This document shows, piece by piece, positions 24,017-37,099 of a stretch of DNA of 64,000 nucleotides; the stretch's first letter is position 1, and every line of letters starts with the position of its first letter. This DNA comes from Plantago major. Taxonomy: Eukaryota; Streptophyta; Magnoliopsida; Lamiales; Plantaginaceae. The stretch covers positions 91,726,914 to 91,790,913 of the forward strand of contig CM048839.1 of assembly GCA_026545765.1 (NCBI GenBank), read 5' to 3'. The notes under the pieces were generated by a model. That model worked only from the letters and a program-made list of their open reading frames with translations. It ran no database searches and was not told the DNA's origin. The translations under genes were made by a program, and so were the position numbers.

Positions 24017-27000
24017 TCAGTCACGGCCAATTTGTTGGCGACCAGAACGTTCAGATGCAGGATCAAACCTCTGGACAGGTCCTGAAAATCGAGATCACAA
24101 CACCAAGTCATACCATAAACGAAAGAATGGCCAAAGCATTTACAATAGTGAGATCACCTACCATGGGAATCCACAGAGTTATTTGCATCAGGTGCTATGT
24201 AGGATTGTCCAGAATTACTCTCTGGTAAATCTGAAATGGTATATAAATGTCATGGCCTAAAAATATATTACCTCTTCAACAGATTATAACATAGAATAGC
24301 AGCAGAAATCTTGTTAAACAACATTCAATAGGTGTACGTATGGAAGAAGTTGGCCCTCTTTCGATAAAAACAAAAAAGAAGACACAGTTTATGATCATAG
24401 CAAGTAATAAATACAGAGAGAGAGACAGGGAGAAGGGGGTTACTTGTGAAATTATCCCCAGGGAAATCAAAATTTGGAGGAATTGGTTCCAAAAATCCAT
24501 ATGAAGAAGTATCACCATCCAAGAGAGTCTCGAGTAAGTGTTGCGAGTTAGGCTCTATATTGCTGAAATTTGCCAGACATGCATCACCCATCTGTTGGCG
24601 TGATTCTGGAAAACTGCTAGGTTGGCTGAATTTGAAAGGTGAACTACCAGCATAATAACTGGGTTCGGCTTTGACGATATTCCCATTCATTGTTCGACCA
24701 AAACCACTATTTGGGTTATGAGACAACATGCTTGGTGAAATATCAATGTTCCTACCATTAATGGACATATCAACCTTTCCTGTTTCACCAGAGAGCATTG
24801 ATGATCCATAATTGTTGTACATATCTCCGGGAAATCTGTTGCTCTGTGCAGCAAAGGAGGTGGTCATTTGCTGAGCTGGAAGATTAACATAAGAAAACAA
24901 GTTCAGGCAGGAGGTAGTATAGCATTTAAAGGAGATTCGCAATAGTGCATTAAGTAGCAAGAGAATCCTTCAGTCACCCATTATGTACCAATTTATCAAG
25001 TCTACCATATGAATGTCTCAGCATTTTCAAATCCAAAAGCTCCTTTGGAGTGTTTCCATGCCAAACTCCTACAACTGTTGCTCTTACAATTAGTACCCCC
25101 TCCATCCCAATTTAAACTTGCCATAGGCTTAAAGAAAGTTAAAAATGAGTAAAAGCATGAATAGAAGTTGGGGCATTATCTAAATAAAGAATGATGAAAT
25201 GCCTAATTTCGCACGGTGGCTCTTGGTATGTTCAGATCCTTAAGGGTCCTCAGGCCCGCAATTGCCTGTGTATGGGCCTGAATTGCAAATTGTATTTCAA
25301 TTTAAAAAAAAAAAAATTGGAGTTTGTTCGGCCACCTTATTATTATCTGGGAGTGCAACAGGTATGACTTAGTATGTGGTGAGAGTTTTCAAGTTCATTT
25401 GTTAATCTAGTCAACAGTAACAAGATTTGGAGTTGCAAAAGAAGAGGTTTACCAGATAAAGGAAGTGTTAGTCTGAATGTTATATCTGTTGTAAAATGCT
25501 GAAGAAAGTTTATTCCACCTCGAATATTTCTCATAGTGATTTTTGGTTTCACTACTCGAAGATATACAGATTGAGTTTTCAGATAAAAAATCGATCAGAT
25601 AGAAACATGATATGCTTATATGTATACAGGTGCATGCCCCTGAGATTTTATAAAGCACTTTTATGCTTCAACATATTAAAATTTCTTACAAAAAGGATGA
25701 ATAAAGAGTTTATATTGTATGGTAAAGTAGTAAATATGTGGGTATCATATGGGCAATGACATGTCTAAAATGGAATGTTAAGTTTCGAACGGGATGCACA
25801 AAAATGAAAGAAACGCTGTGAAGTTTTAGATTAGGACAAACTGTGCAATGGTTAAGCAGAGAAATGACTTTTTGCTTTGTTGGCAAACTTTATTAATTGC
25901 TCTGGACATAAAATAATGCATTATTTACCAACTAAGGCTTTGTTCTCTTCAACTGCAATTTTCTGAACTGAACTGAATTGAATTGAATTGTAGTATAAAA
26001 TATAACTAAGCAGAACTGAACTGAATGAGTTTTCAGTTGAAGAGAACAGAGCCTAACTTGCATCATTTACCATCTATTATTCTCGTTCATTTAGCATAAG
26101 CTATTGGAGAAGAAAGGATTTTATTTTATATGTGGAAAATGGAAATGAGACGAGAAAATGAGAGGCTATTAGCGCAGAAGATAGGCTGACATTTTTCTCC
26201 CTTCTCCGTCCTAACGTTCATTTTAAAGATTCTCATTACCATGCACAGATGCACTCTTTGTCCGCCACATATCATCACAGATTTATGCATAATGAAAAAT
26301 AGAAATGCCTTAAGTCGGATACTAATCAAGACAACTGAAGAATATCACTTGAGCGCACTACTACAGAAACATGAACCAATATTAGGATCATACATAAAAA
26401 GTTCGAGAAAACAGCAAAATACATTAGCAGTCAATAGCTAGAACATACTATAATGTAAGATGCAGCTTCGTGCTTAAGGTACCAATATAGTTTTATTTCA
26501 CATAAAGGTGCAATTTTGCATTTTGTGGCATGTGTCAGTCGTAGAAAAGTTGTCTTACTTGGTGAGACATGATATCCATTAGAAATGACAACCGGACTAA
26601 TCCCAGTTAATCCGCTTCGATGCATCAGCATCACCTGCTGAGAAAGCAACCTGTTGAACTCCGTTATTTGGTTCTTCACCAGCAATGAGAGATTGTAAAC
26701 CTTGAAAAATTCTTCATTTTGTTTCTCAAGCCTCTGCCAAACTGGAAAAAACAACATTAAATCATGGTAACTGGAAGTGATGAAAATATAAATCTACAGA
26801 ATCATTAGCAAATTGTAGCAGGTATGAATAGCATCAATTTTTGAGCATAAGAAACAAAACAACATATTCCAGACAGGATATATGAAGGGACAAAACATAG
26901 CTAGAAAGAGAGGATTTATAGAGAAATTTACTAATCGAATTTATTGCCAAAATGAGCATCGAGTATCACAGAAATGTGAATAATATCACTATATAATGGT

Positions 27001-28612
27001 TCATGATTCCATGGATTTGATCTTTATAATTTGCTAACTGGTTAAACCAAAACAGAGATTATATTCAGCTTCTAAAACCAAAATTAACACCCAGTATCAT
27101 ATGGTTTAAGGACGAAAAATGTATTAACTAAAAGAAAGCACTTAAGTTTATGATTCCACGGTGTGCAGGCAGTTTTATGATCCCAAATAGTTATAGGTAT
27201 AGAACAAAACTAGGCAAGTAAAAGAGGAACGGCTTCATATAGATATTTAAAGCGTGAATTGGAATGACAGCACTTTGTTTTATCAATAAGTACCTAAATT
27301 AGTGAAATATGGTTCAATATTGTCACGAACAGAGAGATCTTCTATGGCTTCCTCTTTATTCATGTAACGAAGGAGGCACTGTTCCACACGCTTTTCTACC
27401 TGATGCAAGAATCAGGTTAAGCATAAAATAATTAGGCCACTCGCAGAATATATATCAGTTAGCTATTATGTTTCTTAACAGTTATTGTTAATATAAACAA
27501 GAGGAGAAATCCTGTGAAATGATCTAAAAGACTAAAACCGTAAAGAATGATACCATATGGATGACATTTGAAATCAGAAATGATCAACTTAAAAAATGAA
27601 AATTCATTCTGATCACATTAATCTTACAAATCATTATCCTTGAGTTCACAAAATGATAATATTTCTTTTTTGCCTTGTGATGATTGATTTCTTTAGTCTA
27701 TATTCTTACATCACTGAGTATCAACTAAAATTCACAAAAATAACACTAATCATAAAAACACATCAGACATTCGTCCCATATGATCTAATAACTCTTCACT
27801 TCCAACCACCCCCGCCCCATTTTACTGACTATCATCGGAACGAAGCCATCTCCTGAGTAATTTCTCTTGCAGGTTGTAGCTATTAGATTGGAGAAATAGT
27901 AAATTGCATGTCAACAGGTATCCCCATACAAATAGTTCTATGGTTCTATCTTATAATTTCATTAATGCACAAACATTTGCAATTGGATTTCAAGTAAACT
28001 ATATTAGACCCATACATAACAGGGAATTCCATCTTTGCCCTTGCTTGGATTTACTAAATCTCAGAAGAGTTTACTAAATTTAACAGATTAACTACTTCAT
28101 TCATAACTTTTCTCTCACTAATTATCATACATCTCTCAGCAGAATTTATTTCAAACGCAAGTTTCCATATTCAAAACTTAACTCGTGCGCTTTATGGAAC
28201 AATTAAGTTTGCACGGAGTGCTAACCAACTTTTCGTTACGACAAATATAACTAAAATAAGTTCAATTTCAGCATACACGATAATTAGTCTTGACGCTATA
28301 CTTGGAAAGAGCAAAAGAAGACATAAGGACAACAAGTATCACAACGCTCTGCGGACTAATCTTTCAACTATAAATGAAAGTATAACTCAGGACGAACGGT
28401 TAGATCAACAAGCTAAAACCTACTGACACATAATTTGCTGATTTGCAAGCCAACAAACATGTCCATCATACAGGCAAAATGTGGAAATGTCATTAAACCT
28501 TTCCTTTGCATCCAAATATTACAAATTCAGTAAAACTTCATCCAAACTAGTAAGGATCAATGCTTACCAGCTCTAACAGTTTCGTGACCTTTTCGTCTTC
28601 TACACGAGACAT
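24017..28612 (-). CDS. plant-specific TIGR01589-family protein (299 aa), six coding exons
   Basis: Reading down the minus strand the coding exons are 28612-28568, 27399-27294, 26741-26559, 24875-24444, 24230-24162 and 24081-24017. All have GT/AG borders with matching phases, totalling 900 nt. The start MSRVEDEKVTKLLEL is the first in-frame ATG after the leader. Residues ~16-76 form the conserved domain of 'plant protein 1589 of unknown function': VEKRVEQCLLRYMNKEEAIE, then NIEPYFTNLVWQRLEKQNEE, then FFKVYNLSLLVKNQITEFNR with LLSQQV. This short helical domain has no known catalytic motif. The remaining ~220 residues are Asn/Ser/Gly-rich and probably disordered. The protein ends in a basic stretch (RSGRQQIGRD). 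A spliced 5' leader is likely (donor CTTGG|GTAAG near 29316). The ~1.7-kb third intron contains a Tourist-like MITE. Function is unknown; a regulatory role is only a guess. Confidence 0.85.
25090..25200. mobile_element. Stowaway-like terminus fragment in an intron
   Basis: ACCCCCTCCATCCCAATTTA at about 25096 has the standard one-sided look of a Stowaway end. No matching right end was found, so it is a fragment or a diverged copy. Confidence 0.35.
25937..26053. mobile_element. Tourist/Harbinger-like MITE (117 bp) in an intron
   Basis: The ends are inverted copies: GGCTTTGTTCTCTTCAACTG at left, and the right end reads the same on the reverse strand with one change (GGCTCTGTTCTC...). TAA flanks both sides (25934-25936, 26054-26056), the Harbinger-type target duplication. 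The core holds repeated GAACTGAA motifs. It lies in intron 3 of the TIGR01589 gene. Confidence 0.8.
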
Positions 28613-31600
28613 CTTGGCGATCCCAACTTTCGAATTCAACCGGATTAGAAAGTGTGCAATCTAGCTCCCTTTGCACCTCACCTTGTAATAATCTACAACA
28701 CCTATAAAGAGCAACAAACAAACAATAATAACACATATAAAGCGCATAACTAGAAAACAAACATCACCGCTAAACAGTAAAGACACCGCTAAAATATAAA
28801 ACCGTAATGTCAAAAAGAAAATGATTCTGTCTATATGTATATTGTCTAATTAGGCACATAACCAAAAACCTCAAATATTCCACATTAGCTCCTCATCTTT
28901 ATTCAACTAAAACAAAGCCCACATACCATGTTTATTAGTTAATTCTAATTAAAGTAAACAATAACTGAAAATAAGAGGCATAAACACAGAATAGTTAAAT
29001 TAAATACTCACCATAAACAGCGAAAAAAAGCTCAATAATTAGAGTCCTTCACTTATGAAATTATACATCATCACCTAACAGAAAGAAGGGTATCCATCTA
29101 TACACTAGAGAAACTCAAACAAGAAGACGGAAACTCAACAAGAATCCAAAATTGAAATAAAAGAAACGATTAAAAGTGGTTTCAAGAACAGATTGAGAAA
29201 ACCCTCCAAAATTTGACACCCACATGAACATATAATTGCATAAAGTTGAGCAAAATCAAAACTTTAAATGAAGCAGCAGCAGCAGCATAAACTCATGATG
29301 ATGAACTTGACTTACCCAAGTAGAGATGGGAATTTGTTGAATGGAGCGAAACTCTCTTCTTGTCAAGTGAAAGAAAGAGAAAAGTGAAATTGGTCACTCA
29401 CTCACTCACCTATTATTTGTTTCTTGTTAAACAAAAGGAAGGCCTAGTGCATAAGGAGAATTTGATTCAAATATTTTTCCTTTTCTATATCCACATTTAT
29501 TTATTTATTACTATGATGATTTAAGTGGTCATAATTTTTTTTACTTTTTTTCTTTTTCACTTTTCATGTTAATCAGAACTTATTTAGATTCTATTTGATC
29601 TTTCCACCATATACTAGTACTAATTTGGTTTAATTTCATGTATGGTCCTCTGCTTTTCAAAACATTATAATGAAGGTGCTAGTAAGTTGTATCATACATT
29701 TTTATTCATAAATGACTAACGAACAAGAATTGGATTTCATATTTAAACTATAAATTTTTGTAATGAAATTTCAATGTAAAATTTAATTGTACACGTTTTT
29801 TAGATACACTATGATTTTTTTAATTAAAATGTATAAATTTGAGTAAATTTTGTTAATTAACGTAATTTTGTTCTTGAGACAAGATCAGTGTTTTAAAGAA
29901 TGGCGTGAGAATGAAGCGATGATAAAACTAATGTGAACAATCTATCCATAAAAATGTGTTGACGTTAAAAATGTGTTGACGTTTACGTTAAGAAATGCAC
30001 ATAATATAAAAAGCATTATTCGTCTTTAAATTTATTCACTCAATATTTATGTAATTATGGATTTTATTAAAATAAAAGCAAAAAAAACCATATAATTCTC
30101 GACCAAGCGGCATGTATTTCCACATATCCACTGACTAGGAAAAAGAAGTTGCTTTGCCTTTTAGTTGCCTTTGCTCTCAAGTAATTACGTTATGTCAAAT
30201 TGATGTGTTATGGTGAAATATAGTACGAAATATTGTATGGTAATAAAATTAAAATGATCTATCCATAAAAATATGTATAGATGTTTACGGCAAGAGATGC
30301 CCATAACATAAAAATGATTTGTCCTTCAATATATTTCAGCCTACAAGAAAAAGTTTCATGTTTCAATTCTATTGTCTTGATGCTTAAAAGCATTTAATTA
30401 AGCGGTGCTTAGCGTGATCTTATCTCTAGATCTACTTATTTGACTATTTGATCAAAAATAAATTTGATTTCTAATGCATAATCATTAGCTTATCAACTGA
30501 GTGGTTTAAAGTAACTCCAAGTAAAAAATATAAATTAGATTATAAATTTATATATTTCATTCATCGCATTGAACTACCTTACCTTGCTAAGTAATTTGCT
30601 AACCCGCTTCATTCAAACCACCTGACATATTACCCACCCAATTTCACGTAACTTATTAATCACACTATCAACTATCACAAAATTTATCGACTTATTTGAC
30701 TAAAAATAAAGATATTTCATTTATAAACATAAAATATGTGATAATGTTGTTTTATTCAATCACAAAATTTTGTGGGAAACTGTCAATATTTATGTTAAAT
30801 ATAGAACCTTGTTTTCCAAGTTACTAACCAACACAACCGACCACTTGGGTTTTTTCGGATCCTAGTTGACCCAAAGCCGGATCAACCGGCCACTCTGAAT
30901 TCGAATCAACTGGCCGACCCTGATCTGACCATGGTATTTCCAAGAACATAAGGTTTATTCTTGAGAACATTGTGGACCTTTTTGCGAGAAGCTGGTGAGT
31001 TAACAATGTTGGCGGTATTGTTGAGAATATAAATTGTATTGCAAATTAAAGAATAAAATGTGCAACAAATCATATTTGATCTGATAGTTCGAGCGGATAT
31101 TCGCTAATACAGATTGAGAAAAACTCCATCCATAATTTGATCCGTTTGTGGCGGATTGGACTGCAGATTGATCCGGGTGGATGAGTTGTAAGCTTTGGAC
31201 TTTTCTGGAGCGTTAGCATTTAGAATATAGGAATTGACAAGATAATGGAGTCTATAGTTGGACTATCTCTCCTTAAGGCAAAAATTGTCCGGTAATGGTG
31301 CTTACGGTGTTTATGACAATCGTCCCCCAGGATAACTACTTAAGACGACTTAGGAGCACGACACAATACGAATATGACGAAGTTATTTTGAATAGTAAAG
31401 AGTGCAAATAACATAGCAAGAAGGAGAAGTTGCTTCGTTGCTTGTGTTGAATACGTGAGTTTAATCAAATATTTATACTCCATTCACATTATATTCCATG
31501 TGTTACAACACCTTAGAAAGTGTGTTAATTCTTCATCAAATAGGCACGAGTTAGATGGAATACATCCAAACTTGAAGAAAAACAACGATTCATGAAAGAC

Positions 31601-31626
31601 AATTCAATTTTACTGCAGAAAACCGA
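28613..31626. other. 5' leader/promoter of the TIGR01589 gene, then intergenic
   Basis: 28613-29400 holds the likely spliced leader and promoter side of the gene; an AGC/CAG run occurs at 29272-29287. 29500-31620 has no recognisable gene. A diverged duplication is visible: ATCTATCCATAAAAATGTG with GACGTTTACG at about 29938-30010, and a matching block at 30250-30320. Confidence 0.45.
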
Positions 31627-31920
31627 CACTACAAGAATACTGGGCTAAAACGATGGAAAGGGGCGACGGATCGCTAGATTTGGCGACGGATTTTATCCGT
31701 CGTCAAATCTAGCGACGGATTAAAATTATCCGTCGCTATATGGGCGACGGATGGTGTTTGACTTTTTTTTCAAAAAAAAGAAAATTAAATATTAACGACG
31801 GATAAATTATCCGTCGTTAATATTTATATGTAAATTAAAAATGGCGACGGATATGTTATCCGTCGCCCCGTATAGCGACGGATCGGCCTTTTGGGCCGAC
31901 GGATACGTGTCCGTCGGCCC
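31627..31920. repeat. CACTA left TIR and subterminal repeats
   Basis: After the CACTAC terminus the 10-mer GGCGACGGAT and its inverse ATCCGTCG recur many times in both orientations (for example near 31664, 31683, 31723, 31744, 31843, 31875), often pairing into small hairpins. Confidence 0.9.
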
Positions 31921-32179
31921 ATAAGGGTTTTAATTGGATCTTAGCTGAAGCAGAAGCCATTTTCGCCATTTTTCTCCTTCGTTTTTCTTCCTTTCTCCTC
32001 CGTCAAATCCGGCCATTTGTTGTCGATTCTCCCAATCTTGGTGTCAATTCGAAGATCGTTGGATGAGGAGCTCGTTTCTTCCTTCAATTTCAAATTTCAT
32101 CCGCTATTTTCTTCGGAAACAAATGTATTACTTCTAAACCCTAACTTTTGAAAAATTGGGATTTTTTTGATTTTTGACT

Positions 32180-32570
32180 ACTTATTCTCAATTGTATGTT
32201 TATATGAAGTATGTAGTAGCTTGTTTAGTTAATTTGATCAATTATATATAATTTGATATGTATATGTAATTTGATTAATTTGATTTGTATATGTAATTTG
32301 ATAGTTAGTTTAGTTAATTTGATATGAATGTATGTAGTAATTCAATAATATGTATGTATGTTAATTCGATAAGTATGTATGTAGTGAAGTATGTATGTTA
32401 ATTAAGTATATATGTAGTTAGTTTAGTTAGTTTAGTTAATTTGATATGTATGTAGTAATTTGATATGTATGTGTAATTTGATATGTATGTTAAGTATGTA
32501 TGTAGTTAGTTTAGGTAATTTGATATGTATGTATGTAGTAGTTTTGGTTGATTTGATAAATTCGTATATG
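32180..32570. repeat. GTATGTA/AATTTGATATG-rich low-complexity tract
   Basis: Short units such as GATATGTATGTA, GTAGTTAGTTTAGTTAATTT and GTAATTTGATATGTATG recur irregularly over about 390 bp inside the CACTA element, in its 5' leader or an intron. Confidence 0.8.
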
Positions 32571-32830
32571 TACTAAATTACGAGGATGTAGTTAAGTGTT
32601 TTGAGCGACGGATAATAGGTTGATTATATTAACGTGTAATTTATAATTTATAACTCATAGTAGTAAAACACTTAATAAATTTTGTAACATATCGAACACT
32701 TAATAATTAATTTATAAGGAACGTATAATAATTAACAATATTAATCTCTACAATCTTCTTATCCGAATTGGAATCGATTTAATAAATTAAATACGATCTA
32801 ATCAATTGGAACAGGTTAAAAAAGTATACA

Positions 32831-33246
32831 ATGAATTCCGACCGTTCATGGATGTACGATCGTACGGTGGTAAATGGCAGAGTTTCTAGGAGTTTTGTAG
32901 AAGGGTTAAAGGTTTCATCTCGTTTGCCATGGGACGTCCAGCTTGTGCAACTGAGGGGTTGATAAAGTGTCCTTACACATTGGAAACCTGTAGAAACAAG
33001 CAATTTATGACTCCTACAGCAGTATTCGAGCACTTGCGACGTTATGGATTCATGCCTGAGTATCATGTATGGATTCATCACGGTGAGGAAGCACCGTCCA
33101 TGGCATACCTCCAATGGAGGGAGAGGCGGGGTTTGGGGCCGCCTATTGAGTGCCTTTCTACTTGTCGGAACATGTGCATAGTGTATTGGGAGGAGGATGT
33201 AGATCTGTTGGAATGCAAGTTCTGTGGTAGGGAGCGTCACAAGTGA
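32831..33246 (+). pseudogene. extra truncated TNP2 N-terminal copy
   Basis: ATG at 32831 opens MNSDRSWMYDRTVVNGRVSR, the transposase-associated (Transpos_assoc) domain. A frame change near 32915 leads into CATEGLIKCPYTLETCRNKQ and GFMPEYHVWIHHGEE. The frame then jumps directly to NMCIVYWEEDVDLLECKFCG and ends RERHK-stop. That last piece is homologous to residues found about 1.1 kb further on in the main copy (MRMIYWEEDADLIQCKFCG at about 34240). So this is a second copy of the 5' part of the transposase gene with its middle deleted, lying 685 bp before the first. Confidence 0.75.
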
Positions 33247-33515
33247 TGAGGAGGGGGCTGCAAGAGAAAGAATCATTTGATAATCCGTTTTGTCTCTAGG
33301 CTTGTATAACTAGTAATCATTAGTTGATATATGAAACCAAACATTATGGTAAAATTGAAGCTAATGTAACTTATATTATGTAATGCCATAAAAATTGATG
33401 TTGAAGCTAATATAACTGATATTACGTAGCAATTGATTGAAATTGATTTATTATCGTAAATGATAGACCTCGATCTAATGAATTCAAATGTGTTAGGTTA
33501 TTATCTAATTATTCA

Positions 33516-36147
33516 ATGAATACCGATCGTTCATGGATGTATTGTCGTACTCTAAATGGCAGAGTTCAATCGAGTTTTCTGAAAGGGGTTGAAGGTTTCA
33601 TGCATTTGCAATCTCAAATCCGGCTTGTGTAAATGATGGGTTGATAAAGTGCCCTTGTGCAATGAAACAGTGCAGAAACAAGCAATACGTGACTCCTACA
33701 GCGGTAGTCCAACACTTGAGGAAAAATGGATTCCTGCCTGCGTATCAGGTATGGAATCATCATGGTGAGGAAGCAGCACCGTCCAATACATATGACCAAT
33801 ATAGACAGCGTGGAAGGAAGAGAAAAAATGAACAAGTCGGGGAACAAAGTACATCTGAAGGCGATGCTATTTGAGCTCGAGTCGAACAAATGGTGTATGA
33901 TGCTGCAGGGGCAGAGTTCATGGACACAACTAACACTGAAACCGAGGTGGAGGTGGAGGAACCACCGAATCTCGAGGATAAGGTGTTCTTTGACTTGTTA
34001 GAATCATCAAGGAAGCCGGTTTATCCGGGGTGTAAGCTCACTGAGTTGTCTTTGTTGGCTCGGCTAATGAGTTGTAAGGCTAATGGCCAGCAATCTGAAA
34101 CGAGCTTCAATGAATGGGTTGACGTAATGTCGGACCTTTGTCCTGAAGAAAACCTAGTTCCCACCAACTTTTACCAAGCGAAGAAAAAGATGCGGGGTTT
34201 AGGGTTGCCTGTGGTAACCATAGAATGTTGTCCGAAAATGCGCATGATCTATTGGGAGGAGGATGCAGATCTAATACAATGCAAGTTCTGTGGTAAGGAA
34301 CGGTACAAGCGTTACAAGGAGGGGGCTGCAAAGAAACGACAGAAGAAAAATCTCCCACATAAGAAAATGTGGTACTTCCCTCTAGCACCTCGTTTGAAAA
34401 GATTGTATGCTTCAAGTGCTTCTGCGGATAAAATGCGGTGGCACAAGGAGCGATTAATCTCGGATAATGCAAAAGATGGTAGAATGGACCATCTGGCAGA
34501 CTCACCCGCATGGAAATCGTTTGACAAGACATATCCAGAGTTTGCAGCCGAATCTAGAAATGTAAGATTGGGACTTTGTACGGATGGTTTTAACCCGTTC
34601 GGAAGTGAACGAAAATACTCTTGTTGGCCAGTTATGCTCACACCGTACAACCTGCTCCCCGGTGAGTGCATGAAGGAGCCATTCATGTTTCTGAATGCGT
34701 TGGTGCCTGGGCGAAAGATCCTGGACTGACGTTGGATGTTTTCTTGCAACCCCTAATCAAGGAGCTGATCGAGTTGTGGACGGATGGTATCCTTGCATAT
34801 GATGTCTCGACCAAAAAGAACTTCACCTTGAGATCAGCTCTTCTTTGGACCGTGAGTGACTTTCCTGCGTACTCCATGCTATCTGGAAGGAAAACCGCAG
34901 GGAAATATGCATGTCCACATTGCTTGGAGGATACATATGCATTTAGACTGAAGGGTAGTGGAAAATTTTGTTGGTTTGATTGTCATCGTAGGTTGCTAGA
35001 AAGTGACCATCCGTTCAGGAAGAACAAGGATCAATTCTTGAAAAATAAAGTTGTCAACAAAAAAGTCCCGACAAGACTTACTGGTGCACAAATTCTTGCG
35101 GAGATTGATAGGTTGGGTCTAATGAAGGTGACTGAACTTGGGTGGATGAAGCGTAACGAGAAAATTGGTAAAAAATGTGGTTGGAGGAAGAGAAGCATCT
35201 TCCGACTCTTTTATTGAGCGATCTTCTTATCCGTCACAACTTAGATTTCATGCACATTGAGAAGAACGTGTTCGAGAACTTATTCAATACACTTTGCAAC
35301 ATTGAGGGAAAAACAAAGGACCATGCAAAGTCTAGAGCCGAGTTGTCTACGTGGTGTAAAAGGCCTGAGTTGACAAAGAAGGATGAGAATGGTAAGTGGC
35401 CGAAAGCGTGCTACACAATTGACAACGCTTCTAGGTCAGTTTTGTTTGATTGGGCGAGGGCATTGAGTTTCCCAGATAATTACGCCTCAAATTTAGAGAA
35501 GTGTGTGGATTTGAAGAAGACAAAGGTTTATGGGATGAAGAGCCACGCTATGTGTTCATGGAGAGGCTTATCCCTGTAGCATTTCGAGAGCCATCTTGAA
35601 ACATGTATGGACCGCTATCACCGAGTTGAGCTTATTTTTCAAAAATTTAGGCACAAGGGTGGTTCATGACAAAGTGTTGGAAAATCTTGAAAGGAACATA
35701 CCATTGATTCTATGCAAGCTCGAGCGTATCTTTCCACCGAGCTGGTTTGATTCTATGGAGCACTTGCCGGTTCACCTTCCACATGAAGCGAGACTTGTTG
35801 GACCGGTTCAGTATCGATGGATGTATCCATTCGAGAGGTACTTGGGTAAATTGAAGAAGTATGTCAACAACAAAGGTAAACCTGAAGGTTCGATTGCCAA
35901 TGCCTACATTCGAGAGGAAACTGCAACCTTCTGCTCTTATTACTTTGATGAACACGTCCCTACGAAGACATCAAGGCCGGCTCAAACGGACACATTCAAG
36001 TTCAAGCGGATGATGAGTTTTCCTATCTGTCTTCGTGGTATCGGGAGACCTCTTGGTGCAACTAAGAAAGAATATCTTACGGATAAAGAGTTGAAAGCAA
36101 CCAATATTATGTCCTCACGAATTGTGCTGAGGTTGACCAGTATATGA
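33516..36147 (+). pseudogene. TNP2-type CACTA transposase (Transposase_21), frameshifted
   Basis: This should be the catalytic transposase. Pieces in order: Transpos_assoc domain from ATG 33516 (MNTDRSWMYCRTLNGRVQSS), frameshifted to 33641-33874 (GLIKCPCAMKQCRNKQYV). 33890-34729 is the Transposase_21 start, with CKFCGKERY, the PLAPRLKRLYAS segment and GLCTDGFNPFGSERKYSCWP. 34666-35217 gives GKYACPHCLEDTYAF. 35175-35579 gives RHNLDFMHIEKNVFENLFNT. 35596-36147 is the DUF4218 domain (MEHLPVHLPHEARLVGPVQY, RWMYPFERYLGKLKKYV). Frame changes occur near 33610, 33880, 34710, 35190 and 35580. Some could mark introns, but the short gaps lack clear GT/AG borders, so I call it a pseudogene. Confidence 0.85.
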
Positions 36148-36306
36148 TACTATTTGCGAGGTGAGCAACACTTTCTTTAAATTTTAATATAGCTACGTAA
36201 GTCTCTACTTCAATTATAGACTTATCATTGAATCAATGTTTGCAGTTTTTTCAAAAAGCGTTGTTTGGAAGAAAATCCTCAGATGACAGAGGATACACTA
36301 GAGGAA

Positions 36307-37014
36307 CTACTTGACTAAAAAATTCCTACAGAATTTCCAGATTGGTTCCGAGAGTATGTCCGAAATCCTATTAACAACGTCACATGCATATACAAAAAGG
36401 CTTTCGCAGAAGGGCCATTCAAAAAGGTCTACACATTCCCAGGTTATATAGTCAATGGCCTTAGGTTCCACACGACTGAATGTAACACGGCCATGGCGAC
36501 AAGCAACTCCGGGGTGTGTGTTAAGGGTGTAGAAGATTATGGAGACGTTGCTTTGTTTGATTTCCACGGCAAGCTAAAACGAATAGTGAGGATTGAATAT
36601 TCCGGCTTGCCATTGAAACGAACCTTCTTGTTTAATGTTGAGTGGTATGATCCTAATCCAGGAGGTACGAGGAAGAACGAGCAGTATGAAATGGTTGATG
36701 TGAACCAAAAGAAGAGGTACCGAACCAAGTATGAACCATATATTCTGGCGACTTAAGCACGACAAGTGGTGTTTCTTGAATATCCAAGCAGGAAACGCGA
36801 TAAGGCGGAATGGTTAGCCGCGGTACCTATTCGTGCTCGCTCGAAAGTGGAGTACATTGAGAAAGAAGATTCAATTACCAACTCGTACCAACAAGAGGAT
36901 ATCGATAAACAAGCAGAAAATCCCATAGAAGCAGATGATGAGTCGTTTGATCTGCACGAGGACCAATATGTAGACTTAGAGGACGGCGATAACGGTATAT
37001 TATGTGTATTATAA
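36307..37014 (+). pseudogene. TNP2 C-terminal DUF4216 exon with in-frame stop
   Basis: After an apparent intron the frame resumes with FPDWFREYVRNPINNVTCIY and GRxK-like CNTAMATSNSGVCVKGVED, then NVEWYDPNPGGTRKNEQYEM and KRYRTKYEPYILAT: the DUF4216 domain found at the C-terminus of CACTA TNP2 proteins. A TAA at 36754-36756 interrupts it. The protein pattern continues in the same frame beyond it (ARQVVFLEYPSRKRDKAEWL) to an acidic tail that stops at 37014. The expected residue is Gln (CAA), so a C-to-T change explains the stop. Confidence 0.8.
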
Positions 37015-37099
37015 CTAGTTAGTAGTTGATAACACTTGAGTAATTATATGTGTTATTATAATTTATTCTGTATTATAACTCGTACTAACACATTTTATT

